From: Naematelia aurantialba
Taxonomy: Eukaryota > Basidiomycota > Tremellomycetes > Tremellales > Naemateliaceae
DNA: 64,000 nt
NCBI GenBank assembly: GCA_021527695.1
Contig: JAKFAO010000009.1
Span: forward strand, 806,001 to 870,000
Direction: 5' to 3'
Of this stretch, positions 11,301-21,536 are shown in pieces. A program made the translations under genes and the position numbers. Position 1 is the stretch's first letter. Every line of letters begins with the position of its first letter. Under the pieces are notes generated by a model. That model was not told the DNA's origin, did no database searches, and saw only the letters and a list, made by a program, of their open reading frames with translations.

Positions 11301-12933
11301 CCTTTTTTGTCTTTGCCCTTGTGTCGCGAGAACAGACCTCCCAGCATGCCTCGACTCTTCTTCTTTTCGCCCCCATCAAGTTCCTCCTTGCTGCCTTTGC
11401 GAGATTTGCGCATCTTCTTGCTGGGATCTTCTGGACTCGTGGGCGTAGTGCTCCGAGCAGAAGACGACACTGAAACGGCAGAATTGACCGACGTGGCTGA
11501 CTGGCCGCTGACGTTCCGGCCATTTGCTTGTTGGGCAGCTATCGCACTGGGCATAAGAGGGCCTCGCTCGCCCTGGGCAACTGACGGGGTGACGGTGATG
11601 CGACGAGTATCATTGCTAGCTTGAGCTGGGTCGAGAACGACACTACCAGCAGAGGAGGCTAATGACCCTGTTGACACGGAGGGTACGGGACCGCCATTTG
11701 CAGCTGGTTGCACCGTGGATGTAGATTCGGTACGCTGCGGCGCAAAAGGATTGTTGGATTGTGCTTCGGGTCGCGCAGGTGCCTGTTTACGCTGTTCCAC
11801 GATCCGCTTTTGCTCCATCTCAGCCGCGCCCTCCGCCCACTCAACACCATCGTCCGGTTCCATGTCGGACATCTGGCCAGCCGAGACAGGATTCTCCACT
11901 CGGCTTGTGTCGCCCTCGGGGGATCTTTCTGCGTCTTCGCCAATGTCCTCGATGCTATGCTCCACCCCGTCAGGCTCCATATCGCCATCCTCGCCCTCTT
12001 CATCTGAACTATCCTCCTCGTCGGTACTCCACGTCCGACCAGGATGCTCCACATAGGTGGGCGGAGCGAAGAACACTCTCCTTCCTGCTGAATCCTCCTC
12101 CTCGTCTGCTTTGTCCTTCTCCGGGCTCTTTGCGTTCCCAGTGACCGCCGCTTTGGGATCTTCTCGTCCTTTGACCTCTGCAGCCTGTATCTCTAGCTGT
12201 GTAGCAGCTGCCAAATCCACATTCCGATGCTTGTTCAGTCGCGCTAAGCGTTCGTATGGCGTTTCGACGTTTTCAGCAGGTATGTAGCCGACGTCTTCAG
12301 TCTTGAGCACGCGCACTAACCACCAATAGGAATTGGCGTCGTCTAGTAGAAGAAGGGAGTCGCCCTTGACGACGGATGCTTGTCCTTCAACAGTCGCCAC
12401 AAAGGTATGTCTGTATGGCGAGATGAGATGAGAGAGAACATGCAATTAGCTGTGTTGCATTTGGGGATCTAGTGGCCAGCCCAGACTCACAAAGCGTAAG
12501 TCAGACTAAAGTCGATGTTCTCGTCTGGTATGCTCGCTGTTGAGCTTTCATCACTGTACATGTCCTCCTCATCTACCCCCTCCTCGCCTTCGCCAACCCC
12601 GTGTCCGTTGACCCGTTCTTGCTGCTGCTGTTGCTGTAACTGTGCCTGTTGCTGCTGTTGTTGTCTTTGTTGTTTTTGCTGCAGCAATTGTTGTCGGTGG
12701 ATCTGTGATGGGCCAGCTATCTGGTCTGACGAGCCGTACTGTTGTTGATGTTGCTGGTAGTACATTGCCTGCTGTTGCTGTTGGGCATAAAAATGCCTAT
12801 GGTCTTCGTCCATGTCTAGATCGCCTTCAAATGACTCTTCGTCAGAGGCATCCTCTACGATGGATTGCGAGACGTAGGCGTGGGTGTATGATTGTTGATG
12901 TTGGTATGCCAGTGGCTGAGCGAGGGCTGCCAT
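8389..12933 (-). CDS. SH3 and Ras-association domain protein, Bud14/Tea4-like
   Basis: Three exons: 12933-12491, 12410-9883 and 9824-8389, about 1468 residues. Residues 1-147 include poly-Gln tracts and an acidic segment. An SH3 domain (about 145-205) spans the first junction: ALHTFVATVEGQ, LLLLDDANSYWWLVRVL and GYIPAENVETPYERLARLNK; this extended SH3 is typical of fungal Bud14/Tea4-type polarity proteins that recruit PP1. A candidate PP1 docking motif RVFF lies at residues 259-262, after the SH3. A Ras-association-like domain occupies roughly 650-740 (NVMRVFAGEHI to FLTIKDVTGEEMEL). The remainder is Ser/Pro-rich and disordered, ending in a helical C-terminus (ARLDKFDKDVDDVLASLG). Likely role: polarity scaffold linking a small GTPase, PP1 and the cytoskeleton. 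The family assignment is inference from the SH3. Confidence 0.85.
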
Positions 12934-13730
12934 TTTGAAACCAAGGGAGGGCCTTTGGACCAACGCTGAAACGGGTAGTAGGGTGCTGTACGCGTGAGGA
13001 AATCAAGTGGAGAGTCGTGACAGTCGTTTCCTATGTCGACTTCGCAGACAAGTGATCAAGTTGGGCAAGCACGCCCTCTTGGGGGGCGGAGTTGGACGAT
13101 GCAAAGCTAGAGAGGACGATTCCCGTCGCGTAGTGCTTTGCGCGCTCGGACAGTCACCTCGGCCACGTGGGATTGATAACTCCAAAACAAATAACACGTC
13201 ATGTTCTCATTCATTCTCCCTATGTCTCCTTCCCCTTCTCTCTCATCTCTCTCTCTCTCTCTCGCTCGGTTGGTCTGCACGACTCGCATGTCGATATAAC
13301 ACTTTTGCAACGTCCATTACTTGTCTCTCGCCACACTCAGGGGTACTCGTCATCCCACGGGCCACTATACTCACCCTCATACGTCCTCTCCACTCACCTT
13401 GAGCACTCATCGGATTTGACCTGGAAGTACTCACCTCTCGTATGGCTCGAGCAGCCGGCAAGAGCCACTCCACGTCATACAACTCTCCATCGACCATCTA
13501 CGCAATCAGCGTATGCGCACCTCAAGTGTACAGAGTTATTTCATATTGTTACTGACAATGTCAAAATGATATGCGTGCAGTATCGCTGCAACTAGGCACA
13601 ACACCCGCTCATCTGTCGCCTCGTCTGTCACTTGCCTGGGGGGTTGGTCAGGTTCCAATCCTCTTTGACTCGCAAATAATTCTTTACCGATCATACCAGA
13701 AGCAGAATTCCTGTAAGCGGGATTAACTGA
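12934..13730. other. Intergenic region with CT-rich tract
   Basis: Upstream of the SH3/RA gene. A polypyrimidine/CT tract (about 13225-13266) is consistent with fungal promoters. No coding sequence supported. Confidence 0.5.
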
Positions 13731-14222
13731 TCAGCCGAATCGTGTCTTGCCTTGACCGTAGATTTGACTGACGTAGGTGAACTTGAGGAAATGCTCGCTG
13801 ATGAAATCGTCTTGGGATTCAGGGTCCGCATTGTGCGGATGTGCCAACCTGAAGCTGCTTGAGCAAGTAGAGCATACGCGCCAAGGTTGACAAACTCGCA
13901 TATCGTCGTATAGGTCCATCTCCTTCGGAAGCTTAGTCCGTGCGCTCCCTTGCAGTTTCCAACTCACAGCGTTGAGCAATCGATTCACCACGTCGGCCTC
14001 GGCATCCCTGGCCGGTAAGCCGTACGCAAGGCATCATCAGCGCCTAGAAAGCGACCTACGATAGATTCCACGACCTAGCGGCCGGAGGAAACATGAACTC
14101 TGTTTCATCTCGCGTCAACATTCGGCCGCGGTCGGAAGGAAACGCTCCTTGGGTGACTGACCTCCGGTAATCCATGTTTCGTTCTCCCAGGCAGGATCAT
14201 AGGGCGGATCAACAGCAGGCAT
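13731..14222 (-). CDS. Small multi-exon hypothetical gene (tentative)
   Basis: The start MPAVDPPYDPAWENETWITG (14222-14162) joins with correct phase to 14099-14060 (EFMFPPAARSWNLS) and 14007-13968 (DAEADVVNRLLNA). Each junction has GT..AG ends. The 3' part is uncertain: an open frame runs to 13731 but contains further possible introns, including one with a GTCAGT donor near 13760 that would change the C-terminus. I do not recognise the family. The coding impression rests on consistent splice phase over three short exons only. Confidence 0.4.
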
Positions 14223-15198
14223 CCTCTCTTGCCCTTGTGCTTGTGAGTGCTGAGGCGAGCCAGGGTACGATACGGTACGATACGATACGATACGATGTGA
14301 ACGCGTATGTGTAGACAGCTTCTGGTTCATGTCCTTCCAGCTACTAATCGTAGTTGTTCCTCGATGGTCGGTTTGTTCCTCGATGGTCGGTCGCACTGAC
14401 CTCTACAATGATCCGCTAAGAAGAAACACCCCACCATGGTTTTATTTACTTTTCTCGCCCCTCTCGCCCTCGCCCTCCCCCCCCTCTCGCCCTCGACGCA
14501 TTGACCTCGTTCCTCGCCCAGTGTCGATCCCGATACGCGATCGCCACTAGCCCCATTGATGCCGAAACGAACAAGGACCGGGGGTGCGCAACTTCTGCGC
14601 AGGGCTGTATGCTTTATGTGTAGCGGGTGCAGTGTGTGTAGGGTGCAGCCCGTGGTGTGCAGCCCGTGGTGTGCAGCCCGTGGTGTGTATGGGTGCAGCG
14701 AGTGTCGCGTGTGATGCGTGTGTACGTTTCGAGCCTCCTTTCACACTGCCAGACGCATCCTTTTGCTCTACTTGCCACATCCTTTTCCTGTGCATCTCCC
14801 CGACTGGTCAAAGGCGACTCTCGCCCGCGACGCGCCAGAGAGTCGTTGTTCTTTTGACGAGCGAATCCTCGTCTTTCATGGCGGTCCTTTGAGTCCGCTG
14901 CCGCCGGACGGGGTTCATAAATCAAGCCTGCAGAGAGCAGTCATATCCCCACAAGCTGCCCAGTACCTTCCAGCTACGTGAGCACCCGCGCCTCTGCAGT
15001 AGCGACGAGCCACTGACGAGCCGAATCAGCTGATTCGCACGCTGATCAACAATCAGTCACATTAGCACAGTTCAAGCCTTCCAGCAATTGAACAATCAGG
15101 CCATCAAACCACCAGAAGATCAACCGTCGATTGATCATCGACAATTCGGAGTTTGAGTGTACCCAGTCGAGCTGGCTCGACTGGACCTGCTTGGCACC
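14223..15198. other. Intergenic region with short repeats
   Basis: Holds a GATAC repeat (about 14270-14295), a TC/CCCTCGCCC tract (14455-14490) and four copies of a GTGCAGCCCGTGGT unit (about 14639-14690). No gene is supported. Confidence 0.5.
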
Positions 15199-15669
15199 AT
15201 GGATCTCTACTCTGCGACCTTTGACATTGTCTTCCTGCTCGCTATCATCTTCATCTCCTCCCAAACGCCTCTCTACAACCCCGACCCCGTCCCGTGGCCG
15301 TCATCCGCCGACTCAGCCGGCCCGTCTCGAGCCTCATCGACCCCAGCATCGCCTGTGCCGTCCGTCGCTGTACCACGTATCACTGTGACGCCGTCGCGCC
15401 CGGCAAACCAGCACCACAAGCGCAAGTCCGTCTCGTTCTCCCTCTCGTCGTTGTCCGAGATTGAAGGCACCTCGGAGCCGACCAAGCAGCGCCGACCGCC
15501 TACGCCGTTTGTCGGGGCTTCCGACTTGCATACTCCCATCACGCCGAGTCCCGCGCCAAGTCCTGCGCGTAGCACGGGCAGCGTCCCCAGCATGCCGACT
15601 ACGCCGATGATCGATTCGAAGCTCGCTATTGACCCCATGGGGGTGGAGAAACGCTGGTTGATGGCGTAG
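15199..15669 (+). CDS. Hypothetical protein, Ser/Pro-rich
   Basis: Single open frame of 156 residues. Residues about 4-22 are hydrophobic (FDIVFLLAIIFIS) and could be a signal anchor; the rest is rich in Ser, Pro and Thr with a basic patch HHKRKSVSFSLSS and ends GVEKRWLMA. No known domain is visible. The ATG is preceded by CACC, a reasonable fungal start context. It could be a small membrane-anchored protein or the last exon of a longer gene. Confidence 0.5.
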   Translation: MDLYSATFDIVFLLAIIFISSQTPLYNPDPVPWPSSADSAGPSRASSTPASPVPSVAVPRITVTPSRPANQHHKRKSVSFSLSSLSEIEGTSEPTKQRRPPTPFVGASDLHTPITPSPAPSPARSTGSVPSMPTTPMIDSKLAIDPMGVEKRWLMA

Positions 15670-16179
15670 GTGGAAGGGGAGAGCTAGGGTGCGTGTGTGT
15701 ATAGAGTCCGCTGACAAATAGGGGAGAGAAGGGTGCGTGTACTTTGAAAAGTAGCGCCGACCACGACGTAGGAGCCAAGACGGGAAGAGTGGGGGTACCA
15801 CAGCAACAGAGAGGTATGACGATGCGAGGTGTGAAGACGGGGGGGAAGGCTAAAGAAACGCAGGGGCGACGCAGGAGGGACAGGAGGAGGGAAAGGAGGG
15901 AAGGGAAGGCGGAGAGGAAACAGTCAAGGCATATCATTCCTTAGCATCACGCTCGCTGAACAGACAAGGCAACTGCCACCATGTATCTCTAGTGAACCTC
16001 CTAGAGCCTCGATTGAAACCTTCATGCATACAAGCTGTGCATCGATTGCTTATAAGCGTACACGGCGCACGTCTAGATCCCTCGCGAGGAAACAACGTGG
16101 CCGCACCAAGCGATGCAAGGATACACCCTCGCGCAAAACATGACCAACCGTCAACTGGTGCGACCCCACAGGTCATGCA
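15670..16179. other. Intergenic region
   Basis: Between convergent transcripts. It contains a purine-rich stretch (about 15860-15920). No gene supported. Confidence 0.5.
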
Positions 16180-19075
16180 TCACCCGACGTTACCAGCCAT
16201 CGAGGTGCCGCTATCCATGCGCCAGTCGTGGAGGCTGCGACTCCACAAATGTGACGCGGTCTCTGACTGAGCATCGACATGTTGGTTCGTGCTGGTGTGG
16301 CTCATGTGCGCTGGCCAAGCCGACTGCATCGCGTGCATTGCCACTGCTTGGGGATCGTGCGCGAGGTGGTGCGCCTGTGGCTGGGAATGGGGGCCCATCT
16401 CGTCGGCGAGCGACGCCGGCAAGGCCTGAAGAGGCGCCGTGGGGGGCGCGTGTGGCTGAGCCTGAGCCTGAGCCTGGCCGTGGGCTGGTGCTGGTGCTGG
16501 TGCTTGCGCTTGGGCCTGGCCCTGAGACTGCGGGTAGCCGTAGTTGAATACTTCTGATAGCAGCATGTCCAGCTGCGTCGGGGGGTACCCAGAGGCGTGT
16601 GGTGCCGACTGGCCGTCGTGCATCGGCATGGGCGCAAAGGCGTGCCGCGCATCATCGTGATTACTTGCCATCCATCGGTCAGAAGAGTCCATGTACTGTT
16701 GGTGCCCTGGCATGGGCTGTTGGCGAGGCGGATCAAATGGGTTTTCGCCATTGGTAAATGCGGTCTTCATCTGTGCCTGCGGGGCAGACGGGTCCGCCGC
16801 CAACGCAGGGGAGGGAATGGTCCCGTCTCCTTCGGCGATCTTGTTCCACTCGTCTGCCATGCGCACCATGGATCCCACGAGATTGCTGCACCCGTTCTCG
16901 ATCGACTCGCCGCCCTGCTCAGGATCGTCAGGCAGAAGCATGCCGATCTCGCGCAGCTCCTGCGAGACTTGACGCATCGTCGCCGCCCAGACCGGGGTCT
17001 TGAAGGAAGGCTGCTTGAATGTCGCGCGAGGCGGCGCTCCTTCAGACTTGACCACCACGATACTCGCCGCTTGCATCTCCATCAGCACCTTGGACGTCTC
17101 TACCGCGATACACGCGACGTCGTGTATCGGGACCAGCACGGCGCGCTCATTGCCAGTCGAACCAGGAATCAAGGTCCGTCCCATCTCGGCGAGAAGGTCT
17201 AGCAGCTGTTCGGCAACTTGACCGCGATGCGTGCCCCATGCCCATACAGCCTGCACGGCTGGATCTTCACGCCGGAGGAACAGAGCCATGTCGCTGGGAT
17301 TCGAAGCGCGCGAAACAGCATATTGCACCGCTTGCACCGGCGTCATATGTGTGGGCAAGTTTGGGAAAGCCGACGGCAACCCGGGCAGAAACGCGCTGGC
17401 CATGAGGTACCGCAGACCCGTGACGAATACTTTATTTGACTCGTAACGGCGTCTAATGCGTCGGTAGGTGAGCCAGCCAGCTTCGATTCCTCTGGATTGA
17501 GGGGCAAGCGACGCTGAGGGTCATCAGGGATGCACCCAGGATGTCCTGTCAGACTCGACTCACCCATCATACTCTCGTAGCTGTTGTCCAAGACTTCCAT
17601 CCTGCTTACAAAGTACTTGAGCTCCTCGACGATCAGCTCGACCAGGTCAAAATTCGATTCGGGCATCGAGGCCGATTCTAGGCCGCGGCGCAACCTCGCC
17701 AGAGCGTCATGTACCTCGCACAACCTGCCCAATCGGTCACACACCATGAGCTTGCCGACGGCTTCCGAGGGATCTCGCTCGAGCGAGTGTTGCCAGTACG
17801 CCTGGTGATCTGGGTGAAAGTACGCATCGCCCAGCTCCCTCGCCTCGGCGAGACATGCCGGCTTCTTCCCCATCTCGTCCTCCAATGACACCTGCGCTTC
17901 GTCGGCCGTCAGGCACATCCACAGCCACGTTTCGGTGTATTCCCAGGAGCCCGCCTTTATGCCGGCGACGATCTGTGCGCGCAATTTATCGAAGGCGAGA
18001 GAGGCAGTGATCCCATTCGCAGCGCATATGTAACCGTGCGCAACGGCAAGGACGCGAGGATTGGCGAGCTGCAGGGGAAGGACTCCGAGGGGAGCTTGCA
18101 GTGAGAGGATCTCGAACGCTTGCAGAGATTGGAAACTCGGCGCGAGTGTGAGGATGGCAACATCGCGCAAGCAGGTGACGTACGGTGCTAGCTTGACGCG
18201 AAGCTTGGTGACCGCCGCGTCGGCAGGAAGCGGGAGTGAGGCGAGATAGATGACTGTAGAGAGAAGGAATGAGATGCCTAGGCCAGGAGACCGCATGTAG
18301 GTCGAAAAGAGGTCAGGTAATGGATCAAGGTACGGGTGGCATACGCGGAGCAGCGCAACCCTGCCTCTGTCAGCTTGTCGGCTTCTGGCAACATCATGTA
18401 ACAAGCCAAGGGCACGACGTACCCCGGCTCGAGGCGAGTGCGCATTCGCGAATCGACGAGCATCTCCAGATCGAGGTCCTCTTCATCCATGACCTTCTTT
18501 GTGAACACCTTTTTCTGCTTCCCGTACGCAATCTTGAGCATAGCACAGACCAGCTCCATCGGCCGGCCGTGGAGCTTCATGCTCCTTACGCGAGGTGCAT
18601 CTGCAGGTGGTGAGGGGCCGTTCTGTGCAGCCAAGTGGGGGTCGATGGGGATGATGTGGACTGCCTCTGACGCGGGCGCCGACCCTTCCAGAGCTGGTGT
18701 AAAGCCGTGTAAGAGGTCGAGAGTGTGGTTCAGCGCATTGCTCGTGACGCTCTCAAGTAGGGAATTGCGAGGTGCCCGTGTCGATTTCCGTCGGGACTGC
18801 GGTGTATGATCTCCCTCGGGAGACCCAGACTGCGCAAGGATGTCTCGGGGCGAAGGCTCCTCGCGGGCTCGTTTACGAATCTTGCGCGACCCGTCGTCGA
18901 CTATACAACCCAGACCGAGGACTTTACATCGGTGGCATGCCTTGTCTGCAGAGAGTGGTTCGGGGCCCGAAGGCACCTCGAGGTCGGGCAGTTCGCATCG
19001 CGTCTTGCGCACCTTGCACATATCGCAGGACCGCCGTGCATGCGTCCGCTTGGCCTTCATTTCGGCGCCAGACAT
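16180..19075 (-). CDS. Zn2Cys6 fungal transcription factor
   Basis: Three exons: 19075-18334, 18277-17564 and 17513-16180, about 929 residues. The N-terminal binuclear cluster reads CDMCKVRKTRC, then a 19-residue spacer, then CHRCKVLGLGC; the spacer is longer than the usual 5-12. A basic linker (RKIRKRAREE) follows. The middle of the protein is helical, as in the fungal regulatory middle region (ISFLLSTVIYLAS..., WLTYRRIRRRYESNKVFVTG). The C-terminus is Gln/Ala/Pro/His-rich with a QAQAQAPAPAPAHGQAQAQ tract, probably an activation domain. It regulates unknown targets. It is divergent from NKAP with only 234 bp between start codons. Exon 1/2 donor choice (GTACCT) is the least certain junction. 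Confidence 0.88.
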
Positions 19076-19309
19076 GTCTCAACCGTGTCGCTGAGCTGTC
19101 GCTGTGGTGGATGGGATGCAGTGGACAGGACAGCTTGAGAGGTGGTCGCCCTTTCCAGCGGAACAATCCCCCAATTCCCGTCGGAGACAAAACATCATAT
19201 CTTTATTCGAGCCTACCGGTTTGGCCTGTGGCTCACTGACACCAAGGCAAGGAGGTGCGGTTTTGACACTGCAAGACTTTGACTAGACACTCGACCTCGT
19301 CAAGCGGAA

Positions 19310-21242
19310 ATGGCGACTGTACATCCCTCGCGACTACGTCTCGTACCCCAAGAACCCCCTCCTCGACCATCCAGTCCGCCTTCGCGCGAAGAAATACTTC
19401 GCCGTCAGCTGATCGAGCGTCGACGAGGGCAAGAAGTAAAGGTCGAGCCTGGACGAGATGCAGAGCGGGTCAAGGAGTACGAGCACGACCGTGAGGCTGA
19501 TCGGCGGCGTGCTTCACGGAGGAGCAGGAGCAGAAGTATGAGTAGGGAAAGATTTGAGTCGAGGGATGACATGCGGCGACGAGACGGGTCAGGCGACAGA
19601 CGTAATGGTGCGCTTCGTGCTTGATGCTTCATTCCTTCATTTACCTCTTCTCTCCAAAGTAATAGCATCTGACCGTTTTGCAGGATCTGGGCCAAGAGGA
19701 CAAGTTTCATCTACGAGAAATTACCGAGATAACCGCATGCGATCGCCCATATCAGCTCAAGAAAGACCAGACGACCGATCTCGTAGGCCCTCGCCGTCGT
19801 ACAAGGCGTACAACGGCCCACCAGCGCGCACGCAGGATGAGAGCTTTATACCTTTGAACGGCGGGAACGGACCAGACTTAAGTCGATATGGCTACGGAGG
19901 GAATCGCAATGATCTCGGACCACAGCCGGGGCCGCCACCTATGCGTGGTGGATGGCATGGCGGGCCAGCGAGACTGGGCTTTGGCGGAATCAACAATTTA
20001 GAAGAGTATGTCAGCCTGTGCTTCTCCGCTTTCGTCGCTGCAGATGCTGACAATATATTCAGACGCCGTCAGCGGCGAGAAGCAAGTACTGTATCTGTCT
20101 GGCCGCCTTCACCAAAAGAACCCTACAAGGACGAAGAGTATGTCACCTTTGATTCGTTCCGTTCTTCGTGTATCCCCCTACTTATCTGACGGTCGTAGTG
20201 AGCTCGAAGCCGAACGCAAAGCCCGTCGTAAGGCAGATCGCGCAGCTAGGCGGACGAAGCGGTCGAAGCGGCATCGGCGGTACTCTGACGAATCGTCCTC
20301 GGACACCGACTCGGAGGAAGAAGAGCGTCGACGCCGTCGACGTCATAAGGAGCGCGAGCGCGAGAGGCGAGCCAAAACAGCCGAACAGGACAGTGATACG
20401 GAAGAACGCGATCGGCGCAGAAAGAGTCGGAGCAAGAGCAAGAGCAAACCGCGGACGAAAGAGGTCGAGGAGGAGCTGTGGGTCGAGCGAGACGATCGGG
20501 CGACGTCGTCTCCTGCTGCATCGGTCGGCGCGAAGTCTGGATTGGCTGGTACGAGGCACCCAGGCGAAGAGGAGGAGGATGGTCCGGAGGTTGGCCCACA
20601 GCTGCCACAGGACCTGTCGCACCGCGAGCGCAAGGATCGAGCGGCGTATGTCTTGTCACCTTTCACTATCATGTTTTCATCCCTCTGGCTGGGTCACATT
20701 GCCCTCCCTTCACCCTCTTGGTTTCTGAATCATGAATTGCGCTGGGTTTCCTGATCCGTATATGTGCTGGGGATGGAGAACACTCACATACTCGCTCTCT
20801 CTTCTCTCTTGATCTCCTTACTTTCTCTCTTCTCTCTTTCTCTGTCTTTGCTCGTCTGTTTCTCTCTTCTCCTTCCATCTTCTATCCCCACGTCGCCCCG
20901 AGCTGACTCGGCAGCTACTCGCACATGCTCAAGGGCGAAGGCGAGGCCATCGCGGCGTACGTCGCCTCTGGCGAGCGTATTCCGCGCCGAGGCGAAATCG
21001 GTCTCGACTCGACGACGATCGACGCCTTCGAGCAGGCAGGCTACGTCATGTCTGGGAACCGGCACAAGCGGATGAATGCCGTGCGCATGCGCAAGGAGAA
21101 CCAGGTGATCAATGCCGAGGAGAAGCGGGCGATCCTCAAGCTCCAGCGGGAGGAGAAGGAGAAGAAGGAGGGCGCCATCTTGATGGGCTTCAAGGAGATG
21201 ATGGACGAGTCGCTCAGGCGCCAAGGCCTCAACAAGGGCTAG
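19310..21242 (+). CDS. NKAP: NKAP-family splicing/transcription protein
   Basis: Five exons: 19310-19607, 19684-20005, 20063-20137, 20199-20645 and 20915-21242, about 489 residues. The N-terminal half is Arg/Ser- and Asp/Arg-rich (RSRSRSMSRERFESRDDMRRR) and the centre is basic (ERRRRRRHKERERERR). A conserved WPPSPKEPY motif occurs in exon 3. The C-terminal about 105 residues are the NKAP/SynMuv domain: YSHMLKGEGEAIAAYV, RIPRRGEIGL, YVMSGNRHKRMNAVRMRKEN and EKRAILKLQREE. NKAP homologues associate with the spliceosome and with transcriptional repressors in the nucleus. All splice phases agree and the conserved domain begins exactly at the last junction. Confidence 0.95.
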
Positions 21243-21304
21243 ACGCCCTCGTCCCTGTTGGTACAGTGTCCAAGAGGCTCGCAGCTCAGGGGCACTGCTT
21301 TGCA

Positions 21305-21415
21305 CTGTCGTGCGATGTATTGTCGTGTCATGTCATGTGCCATCACCATGTCCTGCCATCACCATGTCGTGCAATGCCATGTCCTGCGATGCCGTGTCAT
21401 GCGATGCAATTCATA
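21305..21415 (+). repeat. Degenerate CATG-rich repeat downstream of NKAP
   Basis: Repeated GCCATCACCATGTC and TGTCCTGCGATGC-type units just 3' of the NKAP stop codon, in the gap before the convergent glucoamylase gene. No coding function is seen. Confidence 0.7.
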
Positions 21416-21536
21416 CAACCCATGCTGAATGTCGGAAAGTAATATACAAGCAAAGACTGCGGGCGATGCAGTACACGACGGCGCTACAGTACACGATCAA
21501 CGACACGCGCAGAATCGGCTCGCTGGCGGCTAAGCT

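Noticed and set aside
10746..11624. Antisense open frames inside the SH3/RA gene
   Set aside because: High-GC shadow frames; the minus frame carries SH3 and RA-like domains and consistent splicing.
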